A program made the translations under genes and the position numbers. 64,000 bases of DNA, from assembly GCF_014640555.1 (NCBI RefSeq), contig NZ_BMHE01000002.1, forward strand, positions 43,880 to 107,879, written 5' to 3'. Source of the DNA: Paenibacillus marchantiophytorum (GTDB lineage: Bacteria > Bacillota > Bacilli > Paenibacillales > NBRC-103111). Below are positions 8,627-17,173 of this stretch, one piece after another. The notes under the pieces are model-generated. The model saw nothing but the letters and a program-made list of their open reading frames with translations, did not search any database and was not told the DNA's origin. Each line of letters begins with the position of its first letter. Position 1 is the stretch's first letter.

Positions 8627-9838
8627 ATGACAACAATAGATCAGGAGCAATTGAAACGTTGGCGCTTAATCCTTGGGGCAGCTTCTGAAGAGAAGCTGCA
8701 GTCTTATGGGGTTGGAGGCAGCATGCTGGACCCGGAATCAACGCTCATGGATGAGGCCCTCGCCGCAATCTATGATGGTACCGCTGGCAGTCATATCGAT
8801 GACGGAGCGCCTGGCTCTGGCAATTCCCGCAAAGCGGGTTTGGGTCCTTCTGCCCCCAAACTGGCGAAGTGGCTGGGCGATATTCGCACCTTTTTCCCGC
8901 CGGATGTGGTGTCTGTGATTCAGTCCGACGCTATTGAGCGCAAAGGCTTGACGCAGCTGCTCTTCGAACCGGAGCTGCTCGCTCAAGTGAAGCCCGATAT
9001 TCAGATGGTAGCCACGCTGATGGCGCTCAAAGGCAAGATACCAGAGAAGACGAAGGAAACGGCTAGACAATTGGTCAAAGCAGTGGTGGATGAGATTGTA
9101 AAGCGGCTTTCCGAAGATTTGCGACGTGCCGTAACGGGCGCCTTGAACCGCAGACAGCACTCGCCACTGCCTTCGGCTACCGGATTAGACTGGAACACAA
9201 CCATTCGCAAGAACCTCAAGCACTATGACAAGCAGCGGAACCTGTTGCTTCCGGAGAAAGTTTATTTCTTTGATCGGGCGCGGCGCAGCAAGGAGTGGAC
9301 AGTGATCTTGGATATCGACCAAAGCGGTTCGATGGCGGGCTCTGTCATCTACGCCTCGATCATTGGCTCCATTTTTGCCAGCATGCCATCTTTGGAAACG
9401 CGCGTAGTTGCTTTTGACACGGAGGTAGTAGATTTAAGCGAACAGTGCGCCAATGACCCCGTCGATATGCTGTTTGGGATACAGCTTGGCGGTGGAACGG
9501 ATATTAACAAGTCCATTGCGTACTGTGAGACTTTTGTGACGGAGCCTAAGAAAACCTTGTTCATCCTGGTTTCCGATTTATATGAAGGCGGCAACCGGAC
9601 AGAAATGATTCAGCGATTAGTGGATATGCATGAAGCGGGTGTGAAAACCCTTTGTTTACTGGCCTTATCCGATCAAGGCGTACCTTCTTATGATGATGCG
9701 ATTGCCAAAAAGCTGGCCCAATACGGCATTCCATGCTTCGGCTGCTCGCCGGATAGACTTCCGGAATTGATGGAGGGCGCTTTGAAAGGGCTTGATCTTG
9801 CAGGGCTTGCGGAGAAAGTGAAGCATACGGGTAATTAG
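8627..9838 (+). CDS. VWA (MIDAS) domain protein, partner of MoxR ATPase
   Basis: A 403-residue cytoplasmic protein. The C-terminal half is a von Willebrand A domain with an intact metal ion-dependent adhesion site: DIDQSGSM (DxSxS from Asp231), the conserved Thr in LGGGTDIN, and the acidic LVSDLYEGG. The N-terminal 200 residues are helical with a basic DLRRAVTGALNRRQH stretch, as in other MoxR partners (CoxE/YehP-like). MoxR/VWA pairs act together on a target complex; here the two are separated only by the DUF5682-like gene. ATG start lies four bases after the preceding stop. It is the last gene of the cassette; a promoter for yhaM follows. Confidence 0.87.
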   Translation: MTTIDQEQLKRWRLILGAASEEKLQSYGVGGSMLDPESTLMDEALAAIYDGTAGSHIDDGAPGSGNSRKAGLGPSAPKLAKWLGDIRTFFPPDVVSVIQSDAIERKGLTQLLFEPELLAQVKPDIQMVATLMALKGKIPEKTKETARQLVKAVVDEIVKRLSEDLRRAVTGALNRRQHSPLPSATGLDWNTTIRKNLKHYDKQRNLLLPEKVYFFDRARRSKEWTVILDIDQSGSMAGSVIYASIIGSIFASMPSLETRVVAFDTEVVDLSEQCANDPVDMLFGIQLGGGTDINKSIAYCETFVTEPKKTLFILVSDLYEGGNRTEMIQRLVDMHEAGVKTLCLLALSDQGVPSYDDAIAKKLAQYGIPCFGCSPDRLPELMEGALKGLDLAGLAEKVKHTGN

Positions 9839-9843
9839 ATTAG

Positions 9844-9870
9844 TTGGGAGGCTTGATTTCGTAGTATAAT
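9844..9870 (+). promoter_or_regulatory. Probable promoter of yhaM
   Basis: A perfect TATAAT at 9865-9870 lies 28 bases before the yhaM start codon. The best upstream hexamer, TTGGGA at 9844-9849, has a short 15-base spacer, so the -35 is weak. The ribosome site GGAGG lies between the -10 and the ATG. Confidence 0.45.
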
Positions 9871-9898
9871 GTTCCTAATGACAAGTGGAGGAACTCAA

Positions 9899-10855
9899 AT
9901 GACTTTAATTAAACAAATGCAAGCGCCTGACGAATTTGTCGGCTTTTATCTGATCAAAGAGCTGGAAGTAAAGCAAACGAATACGACCCCTGCTAAGGAT
10001 TTCATGGATATCGTACTCTGTGATGCGAGCGGGCAAATTTCTGCGAAAATGTGGGATGTCAGCGCGGCCGACAAAGAAACTTTTTTCCCTATGACATTGG
10101 TGAAGGTGCAAGGCATTATTCAGACCTACCGCGATAAGCTGCAGGTGAAAATTGGCCGGTTGCGCAAGGCGCTGCCCGAAGATGCCATCCAGATGACGGA
10201 TTTCATCCGTTCAGCGCCGATTAGCCCCGTTGATCTTATTCATACGATAAATCAAGTGTTGGAAAGCATTGCGAATCCGACGATCAAGTCGATCGTTTCG
10301 TTCTGCGTGACCAAGGTGGCGGATAAATTGAATCATTATCCGGCTGCCAAGACGCATCATCATGCTTATTTCGCGGGACTTGCTTATCATATTGTTCGCA
10401 TGCTCGAAATTGGCGAGTTTATTTGCAAGCAGCGTCCTTTCCTCAATGCGGATCTGATTAAAGCGGGCATTATTCTGCATGATATTGCCAAGCCGGAAGA
10501 AATGATTGCACAGCTCGGGATCGTCAGTGATTACTCTTTGCAAGGGAAACTGCTTGGTCACATCTCGATGGCCTCGAACTGGATCACTGAAGCGGCGATA
10601 CACGAAGGCATCGATCTTCAATCTGATGTGGTGATCGGTCTTCAGCATATTGTGTTGTCCCACCATAATTTGCCGGAGTGGGGAAGCCCGGTACTGCCGC
10701 AACTTCCGGAAGCCGTTGCTCTGCACTACATTGATTCTATGGACGCGAAGCTGCAAATGGTAGAAGATACGCTGCTAACGACACCGGAAACGGAAGCTTG
10801 GACGCCGATGATTCGCGGACTTGAGAATAAGGCGATATATCGCTTGAACTTATAA
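9899..10855 (+). CDS. yhaM: 3'-5' exoribonuclease YhaM
   Basis: YhaM trims RNA and single-stranded DNA 3' ends in Bacillota. The 318 residues match the B. subtilis length of about 314. The N-terminal OB fold spans about residues 10-95 (FVGFYLIKELEVK..., SAKMWDVS), followed by an HD domain with the metal ligands in KTHHHAYFAGLAYH, ILHDIAKPEE, GHISMAS and QHIVLSHH. The ATG at 9869 lies upstream in frame, but GTGGAGGAA is positioned for the ATG at 9899, which also gives the family N-terminus. A separate promoter and terminator suggest a single-gene unit. Confidence 0.92.
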   Translation: MTLIKQMQAPDEFVGFYLIKELEVKQTNTTPAKDFMDIVLCDASGQISAKMWDVSAADKETFFPMTLVKVQGIIQTYRDKLQVKIGRLRKALPEDAIQMTDFIRSAPISPVDLIHTINQVLESIANPTIKSIVSFCVTKVADKLNHYPAAKTHHHAYFAGLAYHIVRMLEIGEFICKQRPFLNADLIKAGIILHDIAKPEEMIAQLGIVSDYSLQGKLLGHISMASNWITEAAIHEGIDLQSDVVIGLQHIVLSHHNLPEWGSPVLPQLPEAVALHYIDSMDAKLQMVEDTLLTTPETEAWTPMIRGLENKAIYRLNL

Positions 10856-10864
10856 TTAAAATAT

Positions 10865-10907
10865 GAAAAAACTGCGTGAGCCAGTAGGCTTGCGCAGTTT
10901 TTTTAAG
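10865..10907 (+). terminator. Rho-independent terminator after yhaM
   Basis: AAAACTGCG..AGCC pairs with GGCT..CGCAGTTTT around the loop AGTA, then a run of T. The start of the stem coincides with a spurious ATG. Confidence 0.9.
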
Positions 10908-11090
10908 TTTATATGTTTTGGAGTGAACGCGGAGTTATTCCAGCTGCTTCGCGCGAAGAAAAGGGAACTACAGTCACTAGCGTTGCATAAACATTCACAC
11001 CAAACAGAAACATTCCTTAAAGTGCTCTATCATGTAATATTTTACAGTAACTCTTTCCTCATATTCCAAAAAAGAATATCTGCCTAGAAA

Positions 11091-12378
11091 TGTAGGTTGC
11101 AATATCCAAAAAATGGATATTAAAGTTGTCTTTGCTTCTTCGATGGCTTTACTAATGCCACATGACAGCTTTTCGCTTTTAGCGGTTCAGGGGGCTCTTT
11201 TCGTCGTTGTCTTCCCTTGGTCTTTCGCTTTACTGGTTTGTTCATCGCTTTTTGAAATGCCTCCCAATTGCGAAAGGCATACACGCGTAGTAAACGAAGT
11301 AGTTCCCATGTTGTCTTTGGAGACTTCGCCGTCATTCGTATCAAGAACATTAAACAGTAGGCTGTCATAGCAAGCAAAATGTGGTTCCAAACGGCTTGTG
11401 GCTTGTAACTGTAAAGCGTTGCGAATTTCAAATGTTGCTTCATCCATTTAAAAAACAACTCAATCTGCCATCGTTGACGGTACAAATTAGCAATTTCTCT
11501 GGCTGAAAGATCAAAACGCGAAGTCGCAATTCGGTACAATCGGCCCTGTTCATCGTGGAACTCTACTAATCGTACAGGGTGCTCCATCCAGCGAAAAGAG
11601 CCACCCAGGTAAACAATGGCATCTCTTAGCAAGAGGGAGTCCGAAGGATCTGTTGCCGTTTCCAAAAGGACTTGTTTAATGGCATGGTGCCCATTTATGC
11701 GTAAGACGAATCGACACTCTTGCAGTAACCACCGATCCATCCGACGGTAGCTCACATAGCCACGATCCAAAAGGTACGTGGCATTTGCATCCGTTACAAG
11801 AAGATCCGAGCCTTCATAGTCACTCACATTGCCTGTTGACGGCACGATTTTATCAGGAAAACAGGAGCCGTCTGACAAAACAGCCAGTCGTGTATGAACT
11901 TTCACGCCACTGCGATGTTTGGTAACGTAGGTCCAGTCGGCTAATTGGTGCGGTAAACGAAGATTGGTGGAATCGACGATGAATAAGGGTTCCTTCGGAA
12001 GCTTTTTCTGACTTGCAGCTGTTTGACGGATGCGTAAAATGATAGAATGGCACAAAGCTTCTAACACGCAACTTGGAAAGTGTTCGATCCGACGGCTTAG
12101 CTGAGAAGCGCTGATCGAGCAGCCAATTTCCTGCTGTAGCAGGGGATCCGCCTCTACTTCCAATTGAATCCGGCGAAGATCTTCCCATTTGCATAATTGA
12201 GCGATAATAAACACTTTCATGAGCCCCACACTGTTCAATTTACGAACGCCATAGTCTAAACAGGGCGCTGAAAAATCCTCTAATGGAAGTAAAGACAGAC
12301 ATTGACGAATGGTTAGTAAATCCGGTACACTCAAGATGCTGGTCTCCTTTGTGAGTAATGTACGGATTGCATCCTACA
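11091..12378 (-). mobile_element. IS4-family insertion sequence, about 1.29 kb
   Basis: One transposase gene is bounded by imperfect terminal inverted repeats. The left end TGTAGGTTGCAATATCC at 11091-11107 corresponds to the reverse complement of GGATTGCATCCTACA at 12364-12378, with one substitution and a two-base difference. No matching target duplication is visible just outside the ends (CCTAGAAA on the left, CTCTCATA on the right), so the element may be old or its edges may differ by a few bases. The transposase looks full length, so the copy may still be active. Confidence 0.8.
11120..12334 (-). CDS. IS4-family DDE transposase
   Basis: A 404-residue transposase. The catalytic triad is visible as VDSTNLRLP (first Asp), LLDRGYVS (second Asp) and the IS4 signature YRQRWQIELFFKWMKQHLK with Y-x2-R-x3-E-x6-K (Glu). 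The C-terminal tail is strongly basic (KRKTKGRQRRK). The length is normal for the IS4 family and no frameshift or internal stop is present, so it appears intact. The stop lies about 29 bases inside the left inverted repeat and the start about 30 bases inside the right one, as expected for a single-gene IS. It is not functionally linked to its neighbours. Confidence 0.92.
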   Translation of the reverse strand: MSVPDLLTIRQCLSLLPLEDFSAPCLDYGVRKLNSVGLMKVFIIAQLCKWEDLRRIQLEVEADPLLQQEIGCSISASQLSRRIEHFPSCVLEALCHSIILRIRQTAASQKKLPKEPLFIVDSTNLRLPHQLADWTYVTKHRSGVKVHTRLAVLSDGSCFPDKIVPSTGNVSDYEGSDLLVTDANATYLLDRGYVSYRRMDRWLLQECRFVLRINGHHAIKQVLLETATDPSDSLLLRDAIVYLGGSFRWMEHPVRLVEFHDEQGRLYRIATSRFDLSAREIANLYRQRWQIELFFKWMKQHLKFATLYSYKPQAVWNHILLAMTAYCLMFLIRMTAKSPKTTWELLRLLRVYAFRNWEAFQKAMNKPVKRKTKGRQRRKEPPEPLKAKSCHVALVKPSKKQRQL

Positions 12379-12700
12379 CTCTCATAATAGGAGATTTTTT
12401 TGTTTATATCCACGAAAAATGATCATAAAATTACAAAAATAGTAATTTATACATCATTTATTTTTCGTGTGAGGTTTTACGCAACGCTAGTGAACTACAG
12501 TCCGCTATTTTGCTGTTTGATAGGAATTTCAGCGTTTTTCGAGGAAATAAGGCCCTGTAGTTCCGCTAGTACCCTCGCATCCCTGCTATTTGCCTAAATA
12601 GCGTACTCTAGTTCCCTTAATCGGTTTTGTCGCTAAGGAGAGGCTCATCTCTCAGGGCGGCGAAGCCGTTTTTTGTATTATGCCAACCCCGGAACAAATT
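12379..12700. other. Intergenic region with short palindromic repeat pieces, no gene
   Basis: GCAACGCTAGTGA at 12481-12493 is the exact inverse of TCACTAGCGTTGC at 10974-10986, on the other side of the IS. GAACTACAGT occurs on both sides in the same orientation, and CTGTAGTTC and CTAGTTCCC recur in inverse orientation at about 12553-12620, together with TATTTGCCTAAATAGCG. This looks like a degenerate intergenic repeat family that the IS entered. No convincing reading frame is present. Confidence 0.55.
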
Positions 12701-13162
12701 TCAAAGTTCCAACCCGGTTCCTTGTTTAAAACGTTTGATTACAACTTGCGTGTTGACGCGTACAACCCCTTTTAATTTATAGATGTTTTGATAGAGAAAA
12801 TCTTCCAGAGCAGCATCATCTTTCAGTAAAGCGTGCATGTGCAAGGAACTGGCGCCTGTCATTTGATAGATACTGATGACATTGGCGTCCTCCGAAAGTA
12901 CATTTCCTACTTCTTCGGCAAACCGCGGCTCCACTTCCACTTCGAAGAAGGCGCTGACGACTTTCCCTAATTTTGTCGCGTTCAAGCGAATCGTAAAGTT
13001 CTCAATCACATCCTGTTCGATCAGGTTTTCGACTCTCTTTTGGATGGCGACGCGGGATAAATTAAGGGTTTCCCCAATTTTGGCATAAGACATTCGCCCA
13101 TTTTCATGCAGTAGTCTAATGATATCTTGATCAACTTGATCGAGGTGAGGGAGGTCTAACAT
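12701..13162 (-). CDS. Lrp/AsnC family transcriptional regulator
   Basis: A 153-residue feast/famine regulator. The N-terminal winged helix is clear (LDQVDQDIIRLLHENGRMS, then IGETLNLSRVAIQKRVENL), followed by the RAM ligand-binding domain with FFEVEVEP and YQMTGASSLHMHALL. The ORF extends upstream, but AAAGGAG is ideally placed eight bases before the ATG at 13162 (peptide MLDLPHL), so that start is chosen. It is transcribed away from the catabolic cluster, with about 280 bases between. This is the usual layout for a regulator of the neighbouring operon responding to a substrate or amino acid. Target genes are inferred from position only. Confidence 0.88.
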   Translation of the reverse strand: MLDLPHLDQVDQDIIRLLHENGRMSYAKIGETLNLSRVAIQKRVENLIEQDVIENFTIRLNATKLGKVVSAFFEVEVEPRFAEEVGNVLSEDANVISIYQMTGASSLHMHALLKDDAALEDFLYQNIYKLKGVVRVNTQVVIKRFKQGTGLEL

Positions 13163-13328
13163 GGGCATGACTCCTTTATAAGTGAAAAATATATACACTT
13201 GTAAGCAATATCCTTGTTTTAGATAAAAAAAAGTAATTCAACGCTAAGAATCAAAGAATTGTTAACCAAAAACATCTTGTTTCTGATAAAACGGAAACTT
13301 ATTATTGGATTTCAATTTACAGATGGAG

Positions 13329-13409
13329 TTGACTGAAAATTCGATCACACCTATAATCGTGTAAATAAACATAACATAATAAAACGTTATTTTAAACTAT
13401 GTTATGTTT
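13329..13409 (+). promoter_or_regulatory. Promoter and 12-bp inverted repeat before the catabolic cluster
   Basis: TTGACT at 13329-13334 and TATAAT at 13352-13357 are separated by exactly 17 bases. Just downstream of the expected start of transcription, AAACATAACATA (13367-13378) is the perfect inverse of TATGTTATGTTT (13398-13409), around an AT-rich centre. The position would suit a repressor operator. A looser TATAAGTG / CACTTGTA pair at about 13177-13203 lies near the regulator gene. Confidence 0.75.
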
Positions 13410-13440
13410 TATGACATTTAATTATTGAGGGGATGGTTGA

Positions 13441-14826
13441 ATGGCAAGCAAACTCATCTATAACGGGACGATATTAACCATGAATGCCACCAATCAGATT
13501 TTCAAACCCGGTTACGTGTATATGGAACATGACATCATCATGGAAGTCGGGGAATGGCAGGTAGACGGAAGTCTGGACCATTTGCTAGAGAAGTCGTCTT
13601 TCACCTACAATGCTGCTGGCAAAGTGGTTATTCCGGGTATCATCAATGGTCACACGCATTTGTTTCAAACGTTCATGAGAGGCGTCTCGGATCACTCTCC
13701 GCTGGCACAGTGGTTGAAAGAGATTATTTGGCCGATGAGCTTGGCGATGGAACCGGAAGATTTCTATTTAGCCGCCTTAATCGGATGTATTGAGAATTTA
13801 AAATCAGGCGCTACCTATATGATGGACCATCATTATATTCATACGTATCCAGAGAATGACGCAAGTGTCCTGCGGGCGATGGTCGATTCGGGCATTCGAG
13901 GGCATTTGGCGCGCGGAGGCTCTGATCTTGCCGGCGAAGTACGCTTGCGCGAAACGGAAGAGCAAATTTTCGCCAGCACGGATCGCTTGTTGGATGAGTG
14001 GGATGGCGCAGCTTCCGGCCGGATCCGGATTGCCCTCGGACCGCTGAATTTATATGGTTGTTCACGAGGGTATCTGGAGAAGGCGGCGGTTTTTAGCCGA
14101 GACCGGAATCTGATATCACATGTGCATGTTGCCGAAACGAGCGAACAGATCGACACGACGATGGCCCGCTACGGGCTGCGTAATCTGGAACTGCTCAATG
14201 AGGTTGGCTTGCTTGGCAACCAAACGCAGGTTGTACATGGAGTCTGGTTGGATGATGGCGAACTGGCCTTGATTCGTGACCGTCAAGCATCGGTTATCCA
14301 TTGTCCGGTTTCGAATATGTACTTGGCTTCAGGCGTGGCAAGGGTGCCAGAAATGCTGGAGATGGGCATTAATGTAGCCTTGGGCACGGATGGACCTGGC
14401 AGCAACAATTGCCAAGACAATCTGGAGGTGCTCAAGTTCACAGCTTGTTTGCACAAAGTCAACGAACTGGATGCTACGCTGCTGCCGCCGATGGATGTTC
14501 TGCGGATGGCGACAGTGAATGGCGCCAAGGCTGTAGGGCGGAGCGATGATTTGGGCAGTCTTGAGCCTGGCAAGAAGGCGGATCTCGTGACGGTTGATAT
14601 GATGAAGGCGCACATTAGCCCTGTGCATCGTGCCTCTTCGGCTCTTGTTTATAATGCCAATGGCAATGATGTTGACTTGGTTGTCGTCGGTGGGCAAGTT
14701 GTCGTGGAACACGGGAAAAGCACTTGGATCGATGAGCAGGAGATTTTACAGCGAGCGCAAGCAAGGGTAGATCATCTGCGCAGCAAGCTGGCAGGGCTGT
14801 ATCCTATTTTCGCCAATACCCAATAA
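13441..14826 (+). CDS. Amidohydrolase of the AtzB/TrzN/MtaD type
   Basis: A 461-residue metal-dependent hydrolase that deaminates or dechlorinates N-heterocycles in this subfamily. Metal ligands are visible: HTH at residues 71-73 in INGHTHLFQ, HVHVAET, VVHGVW and LGTDGPGSNN. The composite beta domain is formed by the N-terminus and the C-terminal DLGSLEPGKKADLVTVD segment. ATG follows GAGGGGAT. It is the first gene of the cluster and is driven by the strong promoter upstream. The substrate could be a purine, pterin, triazine or related ring. The neighbouring Rieske oxygenase and creatininase suggest the ring is both oxidised and opened. The family is sure; the substrate is not. Confidence 0.87.
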   Translation: MASKLIYNGTILTMNATNQIFKPGYVYMEHDIIMEVGEWQVDGSLDHLLEKSSFTYNAAGKVVIPGIINGHTHLFQTFMRGVSDHSPLAQWLKEIIWPMSLAMEPEDFYLAALIGCIENLKSGATYMMDHHYIHTYPENDASVLRAMVDSGIRGHLARGGSDLAGEVRLRETEEQIFASTDRLLDEWDGAASGRIRIALGPLNLYGCSRGYLEKAAVFSRDRNLISHVHVAETSEQIDTTMARYGLRNLELLNEVGLLGNQTQVVHGVWLDDGELALIRDRQASVIHCPVSNMYLASGVARVPEMLEMGINVALGTDGPGSNNCQDNLEVLKFTACLHKVNELDATLLPPMDVLRMATVNGAKAVGRSDDLGSLEPGKKADLVTVDMMKAHISPVHRASSALVYNANGNDVDLVVVGGQVVVEHGKSTWIDEQEILQRAQARVDHLRSKLAGLYPIFANTQ

Positions 14827-14854
14827 TATAATTGATACATGGAGGATGATTCGT

Positions 14855-15850
14855 ATGGTATTAGAGCGTCTGCATGATCCGGTTCTTGAAAATGATTGGC
14901 ACGCCGTATATCTGGCATCAGAACTGAAAGACCAACCTGTGGGAGTTATTATACTCGGGGAACGAGTTGCGATCTATCGGTCCAGCCAAGGTGTTCATGC
15001 GATGCAGGATCTCTGCGTTCACCGTGGGGCTATGCTCTCCAAGGGATGGGTCAAGGATGACACGCTGGTCTGTCCTTATCACGGGTGGCAGTATGATTCA
15101 TCGGGTCAATGTGTTTGTATTCCTGCACAGCCCAAGGGCGAGAAAATTCCGGCCAGAGCCAAAGCGCAAGTGTTTGCCTGCGAGGAGAAGTACGGCTTCG
15201 TTTGGGTATGTATAGGTGAGCCAGCGGCACCATTGCCTCATTTCGAAGAGTTTGCTAATCCAGTCTATCGTCCATTGCCCTGCGGTCCTTACAAAGTGGC
15301 TGCTGCAGGCACGAGAGTGATCGAGAATTTCACCGATTTCGCTCATTTAATGTTCGTGCATCAGAATCTGCTTGGACACCCGGATTATGCGGAGCTGCCT
15401 GATTTTGAAGTCGTGAAAGAGAAAGAACGGATCTATATCGAGCATATTCCTATCTTTCAGCCTGTTGCGCATTCGGGCTCGGACAAAAGTGAAGGTACGA
15501 CTTATGTATATAGGAAGGAAGTTTATCGTCCCTTATCGGCTCGCTTGTCCAAAGCAGATCCGAGCAATGGTCAAACGTTGTGGATTATGCTAACCGTACT
15601 GCCTGTGGCTGCTGAGGAGTGCGTGGTGTTCATGATGGTATCCCGCAATTATGCCTATGAGGTAGATGATGCGAATTTCATTCATTTCCAGGACCTTGTT
15701 TTCGATCAAGATGCCAAAGTTATCGAGACGCAGAAGCCGGAACTGCTTCCTCTAGATCTTCAAGTTGAGCTCAATCATAAAGTGGATCGTTTCTCCATTG
15801 CGTATCGACGTTGGCTGAAAGAATTAGGCGTTAAAGTAGGGACTATATAA
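14855..15850 (+). CDS. Rieske 2Fe-2S ring-hydroxylating oxygenase, catalytic subunit
   Basis: A 331-residue VanA/PaO-like oxygenase that inserts oxygen into, or demethylates, aromatic substrates. The Rieske cluster ligands are Cys54-x-His56 in LCVHRGA and Cys73-x2-His76 in CPYHGW. The mononuclear iron site is suggested by ENFTDFAHLMFVH (N..D..H...H). No beta subunit is present, consistent with a homo-oligomer. An in-frame ATG at 14846 abuts GGAGG, so the ATG at 14855 (nine bases later) is chosen. No ferredoxin reductase is adjacent; the flavodoxin-like gene at 18573 could supply electrons (inference). The stop is followed by about 200 bases with a second promoter. Confidence 0.88.
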   Translation: MVLERLHDPVLENDWHAVYLASELKDQPVGVIILGERVAIYRSSQGVHAMQDLCVHRGAMLSKGWVKDDTLVCPYHGWQYDSSGQCVCIPAQPKGEKIPARAKAQVFACEEKYGFVWVCIGEPAAPLPHFEEFANPVYRPLPCGPYKVAAAGTRVIENFTDFAHLMFVHQNLLGHPDYAELPDFEVVKEKERIYIEHIPIFQPVAHSGSDKSEGTTYVYRKEVYRPLSARLSKADPSNGQTLWIMLTVLPVAAEECVVFMMVSRNYAYEVDDANFIHFQDLVFDQDAKVIETQKPELLPLDLQVELNHKVDRFSIAYRRWLKELGVKVGTI

Positions 15851-15958
15851 GTAATGTTCGTCTTTTGTGTAAATATAATGTAAATAAATATTATTGACCT
15901 TGTGAATGTAATGAAAAGACGTACTATTTATTGTGTGAAAATACAAAACGTAAGTATT

Positions 15959-15992
15959 CGCGTTGACGCGTAGGCATTGTAAATTCTATATT
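15959..15992 (+). promoter_or_regulatory. Possible promoter with palindrome before the solute-binding protein gene
   Basis: TTGACG (15963-15968) and TATATT (15987-15992) are separated by 18 bases. The -35 sits inside CGCGTTGACGCG (15959-15970), a CGCGT/ACGCG inverted repeat that could be an operator. Suggestive only. Confidence 0.5.
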
Positions 15993-16051
15993 TGTCTTAA
16001 GGTTGGTAAGAACTTTTGTATAGATAACCAAATATGGAGGGGAAGTTTAAA

Positions 16052-17149
16052 ATGAAACCATTCAAACTTACGAGTCAGCTTGTCGCGAAACGCCCGGTCG
16101 TAATGTCTCTCAGCTTAGTTATAATGACAAGTATGCTAGCCGCATGCGGCAGCACAAGTACACCGGTTTCAACGTCATCGCAAGCTCCGGCTTCACCATC
16201 AGGAGCGACGACTTCCGCATCTCCGGCAGCAACAACGGCTGCATCAGCAGCGCCCAAAGCTGTGGTGCCGGCAACTGTTGTCTTAAATTGGTTCGCAGAA
16301 CCAGAGCACGGCGGGAACTTTGCAGCTTTGGCCAAAGGGTATTACAAAGAAGCCGGCTTCGACATGACGGTTATGCCAGGTGGTCCATCGGTTTCATCTA
16401 CACAAATTGTTGCATCCGGCAAGGCACAATTCGGTATGGCAAATGGTGATGATATCTTGGTTGCCAGACAAGAGGGAATTCCGATTGTAGCGATCGCAAC
16501 TTCGATGCAGAAAAGTCCGCAAGCGTTGTTTTACCATAAAGATTCTGGGATCAAAGACTTCTCCGATCTGAATGGGCACAAGGTCTATGTCGCCTCGACA
16601 GCCAGCTTCTGGCAGTTCATGAAGAAGAAATACAAATTAGACAGCGCTCAAGAAATGAAATATACAGGTCAATTAGTCAATTTCGTCAGTGATAAAAATG
16701 CTCTCACACAAGGATATGTAACAAGCGAGCCATTCACGTTGGAACAGCAAAAAGTCGAGTTCGGCACGCTGCTCAATGCAGATTCCGGCTATAACATCTA
16801 TGCAGGTGTGTACTTCACAACCGAGAAAATGATTGCCGAGCATCCAGACCAAGTCAAAGCTTTCGTTGAAGCTACTGTTAAGGGCTGGGATTACTACAAA
16901 GATCACTCCGAAGAAATCAATCCCAGCATTAAAGAAAAGAATCCGGACATGGGCTTGGATATGATGAAATTCAGCGCGACCAAAGAAATGGACTTCGTAT
17001 TTGGCGGTGACGCAGCGACCAAGGGCACGGGCATTATGACCAAAGAGCGTTGGTCGGAAGTACAAAAGCAGCTAGTGGATGTAGGTGTGTTGAAAAGCGC
17101 AGAGAGTATTGATAAGGTCTTCACAACGCAATTCCTGCCGAAGAAATAA
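16052..17149 (+). CDS. ABC importer substrate-binding lipoprotein, SsuA/ThiY (NMT1) type
   Basis: A 365-residue extracellular lipoprotein. The signal peptide ends in the lipobox MLAAC with Cys32, followed by a Ser/Thr/Ala-rich linker to about residue 75. The mature domain begins VLNWFAEPEHGG and contains GQLVNF and YVTSEPF, as in binding proteins for sulfonates, formamidopyrimidines and other small aromatic ligands. The upstream ATG in frame at 16034 overlaps GGAGGGG; the ATG at 16052 is correctly spaced. It belongs with the ATPase at 20270 and the permease at 22457, although catabolic genes are interleaved. Likely ligand: the cluster's heterocyclic substrate. Confidence 0.88.
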   Translation: MKPFKLTSQLVAKRPVVMSLSLVIMTSMLAACGSTSTPVSTSSQAPASPSGATTSASPAATTAASAAPKAVVPATVVLNWFAEPEHGGNFAALAKGYYKEAGFDMTVMPGGPSVSSTQIVASGKAQFGMANGDDILVARQEGIPIVAIATSMQKSPQALFYHKDSGIKDFSDLNGHKVYVASTASFWQFMKKKYKLDSAQEMKYTGQLVNFVSDKNALTQGYVTSEPFTLEQQKVEFGTLLNADSGYNIYAGVYFTTEKMIAEHPDQVKAFVEATVKGWDYYKDHSEEINPSIKEKNPDMGLDMMKFSATKEMDFVFGGDAATKGTGIMTKERWSEVQKQLVDVGVLKSAESIDKVFTTQFLPKK

Positions 17150-17173
17150 AGGAAAACCCAGGAGGTGGCAGCA

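Noticed and set aside
10211..10756. Antisense reading frame of 181 codons inside yhaM
   Set aside because: Overlaps the HD domain of yhaM; no ribosome site or family pattern.
10863..11087. Small ORF after yhaM
   Set aside because: Begins in the yhaM terminator stem and has no ribosome site.
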